NCBI RefSeq assembly: GCF_022539315.1
Contig: NC_066331.1
Coordinates: 10,138,015-10,202,014, forward strand
Direction of reading: 5' to 3'
From: Serinus canaria
Taxonomy: Eukaryota > Chordata > Aves > Passeriformes > Fringillidae
DNA length: 64,000 nucleotides
Shown: positions 12,701-24,700 of the stretch, piece by piece
Position numbering within the stretch: the first letter of the stretch is position 1
Layout of the letters: every line of letters begins with the position of its first letter
Translations under genes and position numbers: made by a program
Notes under the pieces: generated by a model
Database searches by the model: none
Told to the model about the DNA's origin: nothing
What the model saw: only the letters and a program-made list of their open reading frames with translations

Positions 12701-15700
12701 TCTCCCCACCCTCCCAGTAAAAACTGGGACAGTAAAATCTGTCCTCTGACAGCCCCTCCTGAGCTCCCTGTCTCTGTTCAGGTACTCTGTCTCCAACTTG
12801 AGAAGTCCCAACCTGTCTTTCTGTTCCTTGAAGGAAGCTGTACCACATCCAGAGACACTTTTGGGTGGGAATTCCAGTTCTGAGGCTGGATATTAACTCC
12901 AGAGGAGCTGGAAGAATAATAATTCCAGAGGGGCTGCCCTCATCCTGTGTTTCTTCTCCCTGCTTTGTGCTCTGCAGCTTGGCTGACCTGGACGAGTTCA
13001 TCCAAACTGCCGAGAAAGGGTTGAGCAGAAAGGTGGAGAAAGGTGACTACAGTGGCTTGGTGGAGGTCATGGGTCACCTGCTGGCTGTAAAGGAACGTCA
13101 CAGTGCCACTGATGCCATGTTTGAGCCCCTGAAGGAGACCATTGAGCTGCTGAGGGCCTACGAGCAGCAGCTGCCTGAGGAAGTGCACCAGCAGCTGGAG
13201 GTGGGTGAGGGCTCGTGGTGGGCACAGCAGTTGGCCCAGGAACAGAAGGCAAAGAGAGCAGGAGTGGAGGAGCATCCCAGGGATACTCAAGGCCCTGCTC
13301 CCTGTCATTAGAGGGCCTCAGTGGGCAGCGTTTTGCTACTGCAGGATGTGTCTTGGTAGCTCTAAATGTTGAGATTTTTTCTTTTAAAGCAGAGATTAAG
13401 CCTTTTGTTATGTGTGAAAAACATGGAATTGCCTGCTCCAACTCCCAGAGATTGCTCTTGAAAAAAAATTAATGCATTTTCAAATCCATCTGTTAATTGG
13501 GTTGAATTATAATTATTTTTAAATAAGCTGGTTCTTGGCAGCTATGGAGACGGGAAGGATAAAGCTGGCAGAGGAGCTGCCTTCCCACAGGACTTCAGTC
13601 CTCCTCTGGGTCGAGACCACCAGATCTGTTTTACCCAGGGGACATCCCTGGGAGCAGGTTATGAAAATATTTTGGCATCTTTCCACATCTGGCTCTTCTG
13701 AGTCAGTTCTTTGGGAATTTTCTTTTCTGCAAAGGGGGGGACCGTGAGGTGAAGGTTTAAGAGATGGTGAGTGTTGGGGGACAGAGACAAGCCCTGCCAG
13801 CTGTGTCTTCATCCACCAGCAGCCAATAGGGTCAGGATTCTAATCTCTTCCCTCATCTTTGGGACTCTCAAACACCACCACAGTTCAGCCTTCTGCACCA
13901 CAGAGTCAGTGCTGGTCACACAGTGCCCATTACACCTTCTGCACCACAGAGTCAGTGCCACCCACACAGTGCCCATGACACCTTCTGCACCACAGAGTCA
14001 GTGCTGGTCACACAGTGCTCATGACACCTTCTGCACCATGGGGTCAGTGCCACCCACACAGTGCCCATGACACCTTCTGCACCATGGAGTCAGTGCCACT
14101 CACACAGTGCCCATTACACCTTCTGCACCACAGAGTCAGTGCTGGTCACACAGTGCCCATGACACCTTCTGCACCATGGGGTCAGTGCTGGTCACACAGT
14201 GCCCATTACACCTTCTGCACCATGGGGTCAGTGCTGGTCACACAGTGCCCATTACACCTTCTGCACCATGGAGTCAGTGCCACCCACACAGTGCCCATGA
14301 CACCTTCTGCACCATGGGGTCAGTGCTGGTCACACAGTGCCCATTACACCTTCTGCACCATGGGATCAGTGCCACCCACACAGTGCCCATTACACCTTCT
14401 GCACCATGGAGTCAGTGCTGGTCACACAGTGCCCATGACACCTTCTGCACCACGGAGTCAGTGCTGGTCACACGATGCCCATGACACCTTCTGCACCACG
14501 GAGTCAGTGCTGATCCCACCCATGTCAGGGGGACCCAGCAGTGCCGTTGTGCCCGCAGGAGCTGCCAGAGAAGTGGAGCCAGGTGAAGAAGCTGGCCCAG
14601 GCCGTGAAGCAGCAGGTGGCCCCTCTGCAGGCGGGCGAGGTGACAGCGCTGCGCCAGAGCTGCGCCGCCTTCGACGCCCAGCAGCAGCGGCTCCGGGAGC
14701 GCTTTGCCAGGGAGGCTCCCTTCAGGTACAGCTCTTTCAGCACCTCACCAGCCTCAGTAACGTTTGAAGGAGCTGGGGTTGTTGAGCCTCTCTTGGGTTT
14801 GTTGTCATTGGAATGGCTTTTGAGGTATTAAAAGGTTTTTTTTTCCCAGCCTCGCGCTTGAAGGAGATAGTCAGGATTCTTTGGCTTTGGTTTTCAAGGT
14901 TGTTTATTTTCTCTTGTTTAATACACGCTTTTTTGGATCTGCAGAGGTTTGCTTTGCAAACTGACCACCCTCGGGGTGGTGTTATCTTTTTACACTAAAA
15001 ACTATGTGTTCTTTATTTATAATAATTTTTTAATACTTACTACTTACATTAGACAGTTTGTCTTTAAACTAATTTAGAAGTGCCACCATCACAGCAGAAG
15101 ATGGAGGACAAGAAGAAGAAGAAATACTGGACACATCTAGATTCCTCCATCTTGCCTCCTGAACTCCCATTTTAAAAACTTTAAAATTCTACATTTTCAC
15201 CCGGTGACAAATTCTCTATCATTCTATTCAAACTCCTGTGGCTTGTAACTCTTCACACAAAGTTGGTAATTGTTTCCATGGGTTAAAATCAAAGGCACAG
15301 GTGTTTTTGACTCCATGCCAGGGTCTTGAATCACCCAGGGCAGCCAGAGGAATGTCCTGGGATCTGACATGCCTGGAGAAGAGGAGGCTCAGGGGTGCCC
15401 TTATTGCTCTCTACACCTTCTTGAAGGGAGGCTGTGCACAGGTGGGGTTGGTCTGTTCCACCAGGCAGCACTGACAGAACCAGAGGACACAGTCTCCAGC
15501 TATGGCAGGGAAGGTACAGGTTGGGTATTAGGAAAAAAAAATCACTGAAAGAATAATAAAGTACTGGAATGCTCTTCCCAAGGAGGTGGTGAAATCACCA
15601 TCTCTGGATGTGTTTAAAAAAAGACTGGACATGGCACTTGGTGCTAGAGTCTAGTTGAGGTGTTAGGGCATAAGTTGGATTCGATGATCTTAGAGGTCTT

Positions 15701-18700
15701 TTCCAGCCTCATGATTCTGTGATTCTGAGCCTGCAGAGGGAAGAGCTCATCCCTGTGGTGCCCTGGAGTGGCTGCCTAGAACAGAGGCTGGACAGAGTTA
15801 AAGTGGGTGTTTATTAAAGGCCTTCCACAGATTCAGTCAAAGCCTCACAGAGGCTGCCCCCAGGATGGATGATGGTCACCAGTTTTTTATACAGATTTCA
15901 GTTTGGTCTATTTGCATATCAGGGTTAATTCTCCAAGTACAGCTGCAGGTAATGAAGCCATATCCCCAGTTTGCTCCCCACAATTCACTTTTGTTTATAC
16001 TTTTCAGGGCCTGTGGTGTGTCCTTGGATCTCAGGCCCAGAGGGATTGTTCTGTCTGACCAAAATGTGAAGGCAGTTAACCACACTTTAGATGGAGTTCA
16101 CAGCTATGCACTAATGCACTGCAGGATTTGAAAAATAGAAAAGCTGAAATCTTAAGGCATCACCTGCATGTCCTGGTGATGCACAGCTCTCCTCCCTGCT
16201 GTGCCTGCAGTGCTGTGTCCCTGGGAAGAGCTTGGGCTTGGGTGGTGTCAGCAGTGCCACGGGCTCAGCCATCAGGGTGTAGTAGAGACCTTTCATCTCT
16301 CCCATGGCTCTCAGAGGCTCTGTTTGTTTTATGGGTCCTTCAGAAGTTGTAACAATGTCACTTACAAAGAATAAATGTTTATTTCTAGGTTTGACACCGA
16401 AAAGCCTTATCAACTGCTGGATGCAAAGCACATGGAGATTAAAGAGATGGAGTCAGCCATGACCTCGATTTATGAATCAGCTGGTCTGTTTGAAGTCATG
16501 GTGCCAGAGTATAAACAGCTGAAGCAGTGCAGGAAGGAGCTGTGTCTGCTCAAAGAGCTCTGGGACATGATCTCCCTGGTGAACACCAGCCTTGAAGACT
16601 GGCAGACCACCAGATGGGTGAACATTAATGTGGAGAACATGGATCTGGAGTGCAAGAAGTTTGCAAGAGAGATTCGGAATTTGGACAAGGAAATGAGGGC
16701 GTGGGATGCTTTCAGCGGGCTGGACAGCAAGGTGAAGAACATGCTGACAGCCCTCAAGGCTGTGGCAGAACTTCAAAATCCTGCCATCAGGGAGAGGCAC
16801 TGGAACCAGCTGATGCAGGTGACGGGCGTGAGGTTTGTGATGGACTCGGACACCACCCTGGCTGACCTCCTCAAGCTCAACCTGCATGAATTTGAGGGGG
16901 AGGTCCATGGCATTGTGGACAAAGCAGTGCGAGAAATGAGCATGGAGAAGGTGCTGAAGGAGCTGAGGGTGACCTGGAGCTCCAGGGAGTTTCAGTATGA
17001 GCCTCACCCCCGCACCCACACCCCCTTGCTGAAGTCAGATGAGGAGCTCATTGAAACTCTAGAAGACAACCAGGTGCAGCTGCAGAATTTGATGTCATCC
17101 AAGTACATTGCCTTCTTCCTGGAGGAGGTGTCTGCCTGGCAGAGGAAGCTCTCCACTGCTGACTCTGTCATCTCCCTCTGGTTCGAGGTGCAGCGCACCT
17201 GGTCTCACCTGGAGAGCATTTTCATAGGCTCAGAAGACATCCGGGCACAGCTGCCCCAGGTATGAGCCCCCAGATCCCAAAGAAGAAGAGGCTCCATTAT
17301 TCAATGGGGTTGAAGAAGAGGCTCCATTATTCAATGGGGTTATCTATAGTGCCAAATCCCCCAAAGCAGGGCTGTTCTCCTGCTGCCTCGCTCCTCTGGA
17401 GGCTCTCTCAGTGCTGGGGTTGTTCCCCCAGCATGATTTTGTACCCCAGGCTGTGCTTGAGCCGTGCTGAGGGGCTGATCTTCTCCCTTGTAGAACTGCA
17501 TGGCAAACACAGAGTTCCTGGGTGCTGAGTGAGAGCTGCTGCCTTCCTTCAGTGCTGCAGGCATGTTCCCTCTTCCTTTGGAGGGGAGAGGACAGATCAC
17601 TGCTCAGACACTGCACACTATCAAACAGAGCTGGCCCAGGCAGCTTTGGCAGCTTTCCCTCCCTGTCCTGTCACTCTGGTGCTGGGGGAGAGCAGCTCTT
17701 CTCCTGCTCCTGCTCTGGGGAGCTCCTCAGGTGCCTCCATCCCAGCTCCCAGTGTTCTTCCAGGCTCACAGCCATGCTGAGGAGGAACAAGCCTTTCACT
17801 GGTGAGGGAGGAGCTTTCCCCTCACCCCAAAGACAGCTCTCAGAGGTTGGGATCTCCCAGCACACCAAGAGAGCATTGCTGTGACCTTTGTGTCCCTTTG
17901 TAGGATTCCAAACTTTTTGAAGGCATTGATGTGGATTTTAAAGAACTGGCCTATGAAGTTCAGAAAACCCCAAATGTGGTTGAAGCCACCAATAAACCAG
18001 GTCTGTCCCAACAGCTGGAGGACATCCAGAGCAGGTAGGTAGAGCATCAGTCCCAGGGTTTTGTCAGAGGCTGGAATCAGCCATGAGAAGTTGGTTGAAC
18101 CTGTGCTCCGAGGCTGTGCTTCCTCTGCAGTCACAAATCTCCAGCTTTTCTGACCTTTCTCAAGTTTCTGTGTTTGTGACCCATCACCCTGTGAGGGTGG
18201 GCAGGCCCTGGCACAGGTGCCCAGAGCAGCTGTGGCTGCCCCTGGATCCCTGGCAGTGCCCAAGACCAGGCTGGACAGGGCTTGGAGCAGCCTGGGACAA
18301 GTTGGGCTTTGAGGCCCCTTCCAACCCAAACCCTTCTGTGATTTTGTGATCAAAAAAACCACAGCTGAGCCCATTTAATTTACAAAATTATCCCTGTGTA
18401 TCCTTAAGGCAAAACACAGCTCCCTGAGACAGACCTGAGTGCCCTGGGATGGAGACACTTCTCACTTAACATATGAATCTGCCTGAAAACCACTTCAAAG
18501 TCTGTGCTAAGCTGTTGTGTCAGTAGCAGCTCTCCATTTCAAATAAGGATTTGATTTTATTTTCAATCGAACAAGGCCAATGTTCCTCACAGAGAATGTT
18601 ATTTAGGAACTTTGTAAGCTCAGCAGCAGTTTAGCATGTGAACACTGCAAGATTCATTTTAGATCGGAGCAAACAACTTGCCTTTCATGCTTTGCAAACA

Positions 18701-21700
18701 CAAAAAGCTGAGTTGGTTGGAATCAGACTTTAAAATGTGGCTCATTAGAATAAAAGCAGTTCTGGAAATGTTCATCCCAGTGGATGCCACCACCTGTGGC
18801 AGCTACGAGCTTGTCTAAAGCAGCGGGTCAGGCTGCAAACCTTTCCAACCTCTTCTTCCACTCCTGCTTCTGCTTTTTCATGAGGCTGCCCTGACTCTTG
18901 GGTGTTTGACCCCTGGAGTGGAGTGAGCTTGTGCTTTGTGGATCTGCTCAGGGCTGTGGGAAGGAGCAGCCTGCTCAGCTCGTGCCTGGCATTTCCCCAT
19001 GGTGGGAAGAACCTGCCCGAGAAGGGCAGCACAAAGCATGGCAGGGTATTTACCCACCTCTCCCGGGCTCTGCTTTGTCTCCCCAGGTTGTCTCTGTGTG
19101 AGAAGGCTTTGGCTGAATATTTGGACATGAAAAGGTTGGCTTTTCCCAGATTTTACTTCATTTCTTCTGCAGATTTACTGGATATTCTTTCCAACGGCAC
19201 CAACCCACAGCTGGTAAGGCTTGTGCTGCACCACCTTTGCTTTTTCAGGAGTGTCACAGTGGGAGGTGTTGTCCTGGGACTCTCCTTAGTGTCCTCTTTG
19301 GAGTGATTTTCTCCCACCCTGTGTGGATTAACAGCTCCTTCCCAGCTGATCTCCACCAGCCATCACTGGCAGGCAGCCCTGTCCTGGCTGTTGTCTGATC
19401 TGACCCTGGGGGTTCTCGTGGCAGGTTCAGAGGGCACCTCTGTGGGTTTTATGCCATTAAAACAGTGCCTTTGTTCCTGCTGGGATACAGTGAGGCTGCA
19501 GGAAAATTACTTCCATGAGGATCTCATCCAAAACTTGTTGCTGACCTTGGATCCCAGCCTGGGATGGCACCAAAGAGCCCCAGGCTGGGCATTCCAGGGT
19601 GGGAGGGCTGAGCACCGGTGGCTCATAGAGGGTGGGTTTTTTTAGACAGAAGAGGCAATTCCCAGGAAGTGCCTCTTCCTTCCCCCTGCAAAGCCTTTGG
19701 GATGCCCTGATGGCAGGGCAGGGATGAGCACAGCCTGCACAGGAGAGCAGCCAGGTCAGGCAGTGACTGTGGCCAGGTGGGTCTGACCCTGCACTGGCTT
19801 TCTGGGATGGGCTCTGAATGCCAGCTGTAGGAAGTACACCATTTTTCCTCCCAAATCTCCCCAAGCACACCACTCCTTCCCCCAAGTCCCCCCAAAAAAC
19901 ACCATTCCTCCTCCTGGCTCAGCAGGATTGCTGGATCATCCCCTGGAGGAGCTGGCTGTGACCCTCCTGTTGTAGAAATGGCTTCCCAGTCCCTTTCCCC
20001 CTATTCCCAGGGATCAGAACCCTCTGTCCCCCACAGGCAGAGTTCAGAGGATTCAGGTCTGCGGGTGCTTTTCCATATGGAGCTGCTGTCAGGGAACCTC
20101 AGCCCCTTAGCCTGGCAATGCCATGCCCTGCCCAGCCTGCTTTGGGAGGCATCACCAGCCCTGAGGTTGGTGTGTGAACCAAATCAACATGTTCACAGCA
20201 AATGGAGCCTGTTGGGTAAGGAAACAATTCCTTATTCCACCTTTTAGTAGTGAGCAACCTCAGCCTCCTTTTCAGTTTGTGTCAGGATGTGAATGGGGCA
20301 GGCTTGGAAACGCTCTTGTTGCCACTAACCTTTAACTCAGCTTGGATCTGTTTGCTGCTGCTGGGTGATTTCAGCCCACAGAGTGTCATAAATACACAGC
20401 TGATTGATGCTTAAAATGGAGAGAGAGAAAGAGAACACAGGAAGCAGAGAAAAGCTGCTGTGCTGAAATGCTCCACGGAGTAAGGAGAAATTCCTGGTGC
20501 TTTCTGTTATTCAAAACTATTTGCAGTAAAATCAAAGTAAATGTCAGGCAGGATCATACAGGGATACGCTCTCAGCCTTTCCACTGAAGTTTCAAAGCCT
20601 GATAATTCCTGGAGGAGGCTTAAATAGACAATGATATTATCCACTTGAACTGGGTATTGAACTGGTGCAGGTTCAGGTGCACTCTGGGCTCTGGGGGCAG
20701 AGCTGTATCGAGTGCTGGAGCACAGCCAAGGCCCTGCAGAGTGGCCAGGGGCTGGCAGAGGACAGTGGGGGCTGCTGAGCCTGCACACTTGCAGGGATGA
20801 AACAGGATTCCATGGTTTGTGTGAGATTTGGAAGGATGTGTGTCTGTCCTGGTGGGGAAGCTGAGTGTCCATTGCTTCTCAATCCACTTGGCCCCTCCTG
20901 GGATTCAGCCAGGTAAGAAACTGATTTGGGTAGCTGTGGGACAGCTCCTGAGGAGGGGCTGGAATCCTCTGTGGGACAGGGAATGAGAGCTGGGCAAACA
21001 AGCCATAGGATGGATGATAGGTTAGCCTGAGCTGGAGGGAACCCACCAGGATCATCAACTCCAGCTCCTGAGAAGGACAGCAAGAGGATCATGTTGGCAG
21101 CATCCTGGCCATGAGTGAGAAGATGTGGTGCTGCCAAGATGTCCAGCTCATTCTTTGTGAGCAGGTCTGTGCCTGTCACACCTCTGCTGCTCTCTGCTCT
21201 GCCTCTCCTGGTCCTTGATCTTGAGTTCTGTCCAGTTCTGGCCCCTCAGGTTGGGAGGATGTTGAGATGCTTGAGCACATCCAGAGGAGGCAGCGAGGCT
21301 GGAGAGGGGCTGGGGACACAAACCCTGTGAGGAACGTTTGAAGGAGCTGGGGCTGTTTGGCCTGGAGAAGAGGAGGCTCAGGGGTGCCCTTACTGCTCTC
21401 TAAACTCCCTGAAGGGAGGCTGTGCACAGGTGGGGTTGGTCTGTTCCACCAGGCAGCACTGACAGAACCAGAGGACACAGTCCCCAGCTACATAGGGAAG
21501 GGACAGGTTGGGTATTAGGAAGAAATTTTCACTGAAAGAATAACAAAGGACTGGAATGCTCTTCCCAGGGAGGTGGTGGGATCATCATCTCTGGATGTGT
21601 TTAATGAAAGACTGGACATGGCACTGGGTGCTAGAGTCTGGCTGAGGTGTTGGGGCACAGGTTGGACTCGATGGTCTCAGAGGTCTCTTCCAGCCTGATG

Positions 21701-24700
21701 ATTCTGTGACTCTGGTCCTGTCCCCCTCCCTTCATTTACACAATCCCTTTGGCAGGTGCAGCGTCACCTTTCCAAACTCTTTGACAACTTGGCCAGGCTG
21801 AAATTCCAGGTGGACTCTGAGCAGAAGACAACCAAGGTTGGCCTGGGAATGTACAGCAGAGAGGAGGAATATGTCCAGTTCAGTGAACCCTGTGACTGCA
21901 GTGGGCAGGTGAGAGGGGAGACCTTGTCTGTCTGAGCTGCCTGGTGGAACCTGCTCCCACCCCCCTGGGGTGGGCATCCCTGGCCAAGTGGGGTATTTTT
22001 GGGGTCCCCCATTGTGGGGAGGAAAGATGAATTTAAATCTATGTTTTTAGAAGGTTAATTTATTATTTTATGATATGATATGATATGATAGAATAGAATA
22101 CTATATTAATACTACTCTGTAGAATAGAGTAAGGATACTTACAGAAGGTTTAACAAGATAATAATGAAAAACTTGTGACTTTCTAGAGTCCCAACACAGC
22201 TGGACTGAGATTGGTCATTAAGTAAAAACAATTCACATGTTGGGTAAACAATCTGCAAACCACATTCCAAAGCAGCAAAACACAGGAGAAGCAAACAGAT
22301 AATTATTATTTTCATTTTTCTCTGAGGCTTCTGGGTGATGATCCAGTACTGCTCTGGATGGGTCCTCACAGCCCATGGTGTGAGGAAGGGCTGTGGCCTA
22401 TTCTTTACTGTGCTTTTTAATTTTAATTCCTGAAAGATGTTTTGAAGGTGACTCTTACCCTCCCAGCTGGGAGGGGATGCAGTCTGAAAACAGATTAAAT
22501 TATTCCATAGTATTTCTGCATGGATACCATTGGAAAGAAAAGGGTTTTCCCCCTTTTTTTCCAAATCCTATTTCATAGGACGAGTTGAAGTACAACATTT
22601 AAGAATCAAATTACTGCTCAGCTTTTCTGTCTCTGTAGCTGCACTTTTCTCCCTGGACTGTTAAAGGAAGCTAAAGTAGGTAATACCAGCTCTGAGCTCC
22701 CCGGTGATGGCACTTGGCATTTAAACTCTCCTCTCAGTGAGGACTTTGCCTGTGAAATACTAAATTCAGCAGGAATTGTGAAATACTAAATTCAGCAGGA
22801 ATTGCGTTCCCAGCATTCTCTTGCTGCTGGCAGATTGTGCTCCAGTCCCACGGGTGACTCTGCCATGGCCTGGAGCTGGAACACACTGAGCTCAATTGCT
22901 CCTCAGTGGAGTTCAGGTTCCTCCTCCAGCTGGGTTTCCACCAAAAACCTCTCTGGGAGGAGATGCTGATCCTGCAGGAGCAGAAATGGCTGAGTCCCCC
23001 AGTCTGGAGGAGGCCTGGGGCTTGTTTGGCTGGAGAGCTGAGCTGCTTGTCCCCCTCATTGATGAGTGCTGAGGGATGGCAGGCGTGTTCCTGGGGCCAT
23101 TCCTCATCACCCAGAGGTGAGAAGCAGGATGTTCCTGGGACCATCCCTCATCACCCAGGGATGAGAAGCAGGATGTTCCTGGGACCATCCCTCATCACCC
23201 AGGGATGAGAAGCAGGATGTTCCTGGGACCATCCCTCATCACCCAGGGGTGAGAAGCAGCAAAACACAGGAGAAGCAAACAGATAATTATTATTTTCATT
23301 TTTCTCTGAGGCTTCTCAGCTTCCCAGGAGAAGAAATCCTGGTGAAGTGATTTTTCAGAAAATACAACAGTAACAGCCAAGCTCTTGTAGAGTTCCACTG
23401 CACTGCCTGGAAGAGTTGGTGTGGAATTTCATCCTTGCTTACACCACAGCTCTAGTACTGCTCTGGATGGGTCCTCACAGCCCATGGTGTGAGGAAGGGC
23501 TGTGGCCTATTCTTTACTGGGTTTTTTCATTTTAATTCCTGAAAGATGTTTTGAAGGTGACTCTTACCCTCCCAGCTGGGAGGGGATGCAGTCTGAAAAC
23601 AGATTAAATTATTCCATAGTATTTCTGCATGGATACCATTGGAAAGAAAAGGGTTTTCCCCCTGTTTTCCCTTGTGCAGGTGGAGGTGTGGCTGGCTCGC
23701 CTGCTGGACACCATGAGGGCCACGGTGAGGGATGGCATGGGCGCGGCTGTGGCAGCCTACGAGGACAAGCCCAGGGACCAGTGGCTCTTTGACCACCCTG
23801 CCCAGGTACTGCCCCTGCCCTTCCCTGCTTCCAGAGGGGTCTGGGCTGTGGATGGGAGTGGTTCTGTCCAGGGGAGAGAGGGAAGGTGTGATGCCTTGAG
23901 GAGCTGGAACAGAGACTAGAAGGAGTTAAGAGGAATAAAGTGGAGATTTATTGAGGGGCCTTCCAAGGCCACTCCCTGGCTGTACCCAGATGGCTCCAAG
24001 ATGGAGCAAAGAGGGCTTGGTCACAAGAGCTCACATTTTTATAAGTCTTGGTCCATTTGCATATAGGAGCTAACTGTCCAATTGATAGCTTCAAATACGA
24101 AAGTCCATCCTCCTTGCTTGCTTGCTCGCCCTCCTCTTTTTGCCTTGTTTATGCTTTGGGCCTGAAGTTGGAAGAGATTGTCCTTGAGTCTCCAGCTAGA
24201 ATGGGATTGCTTTGTCTCCACCATCCTATGAAAAGATCCTAGTAACACTTAATATAAAGCTAAAGCTGCACACCAAAGAACAGAAAAACTTAAAACCGAA
24301 GGTATCATGTGAGTTCTTTCTCCTGGCCATCTCTTGATGGGTTCCCAGGCTGAGCTCTGTGCTCTGACCAGAGCTCCAGGCAGGATGCAGCTCGGGGACT
24401 TGGGCGGTGGCTGCTGCACCCCAGGGGTCACAGGGAGCCCCTACCCCCAGTGGGGTGAGAGAACAAATTGATGGGGCCTGACGAGAGGAAGGAGCCCCTT
24501 GGGTGCCCCTCTGGCAGCCTCCCATGTGCTCAGACACGAGAAAGGGGCTCATTTACTGCTGGGCAGCTGCTGGGTGTGCCCGGGATGGGAATTTCGATGG
24601 ATGTGAAATGGATCCCTGCTCTCCTTCCTGCTGTGAGACCGTAGAACAAAACTTCATTTCCCATCGGGGATGCCTCATCCCTGACCTCCCTGTGGGTCAG

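Noticed and set aside
13893..14515. CRISPR-like regular repeats
   Set aside because: Units are directly adjacent with no unique spacers, in an animal gene intron. The same applies to 30240-30902.
14015..14767. 250-codon + strand frame
   Set aside because: A product of the 46-bp array; it is not in the frame of exon 11.
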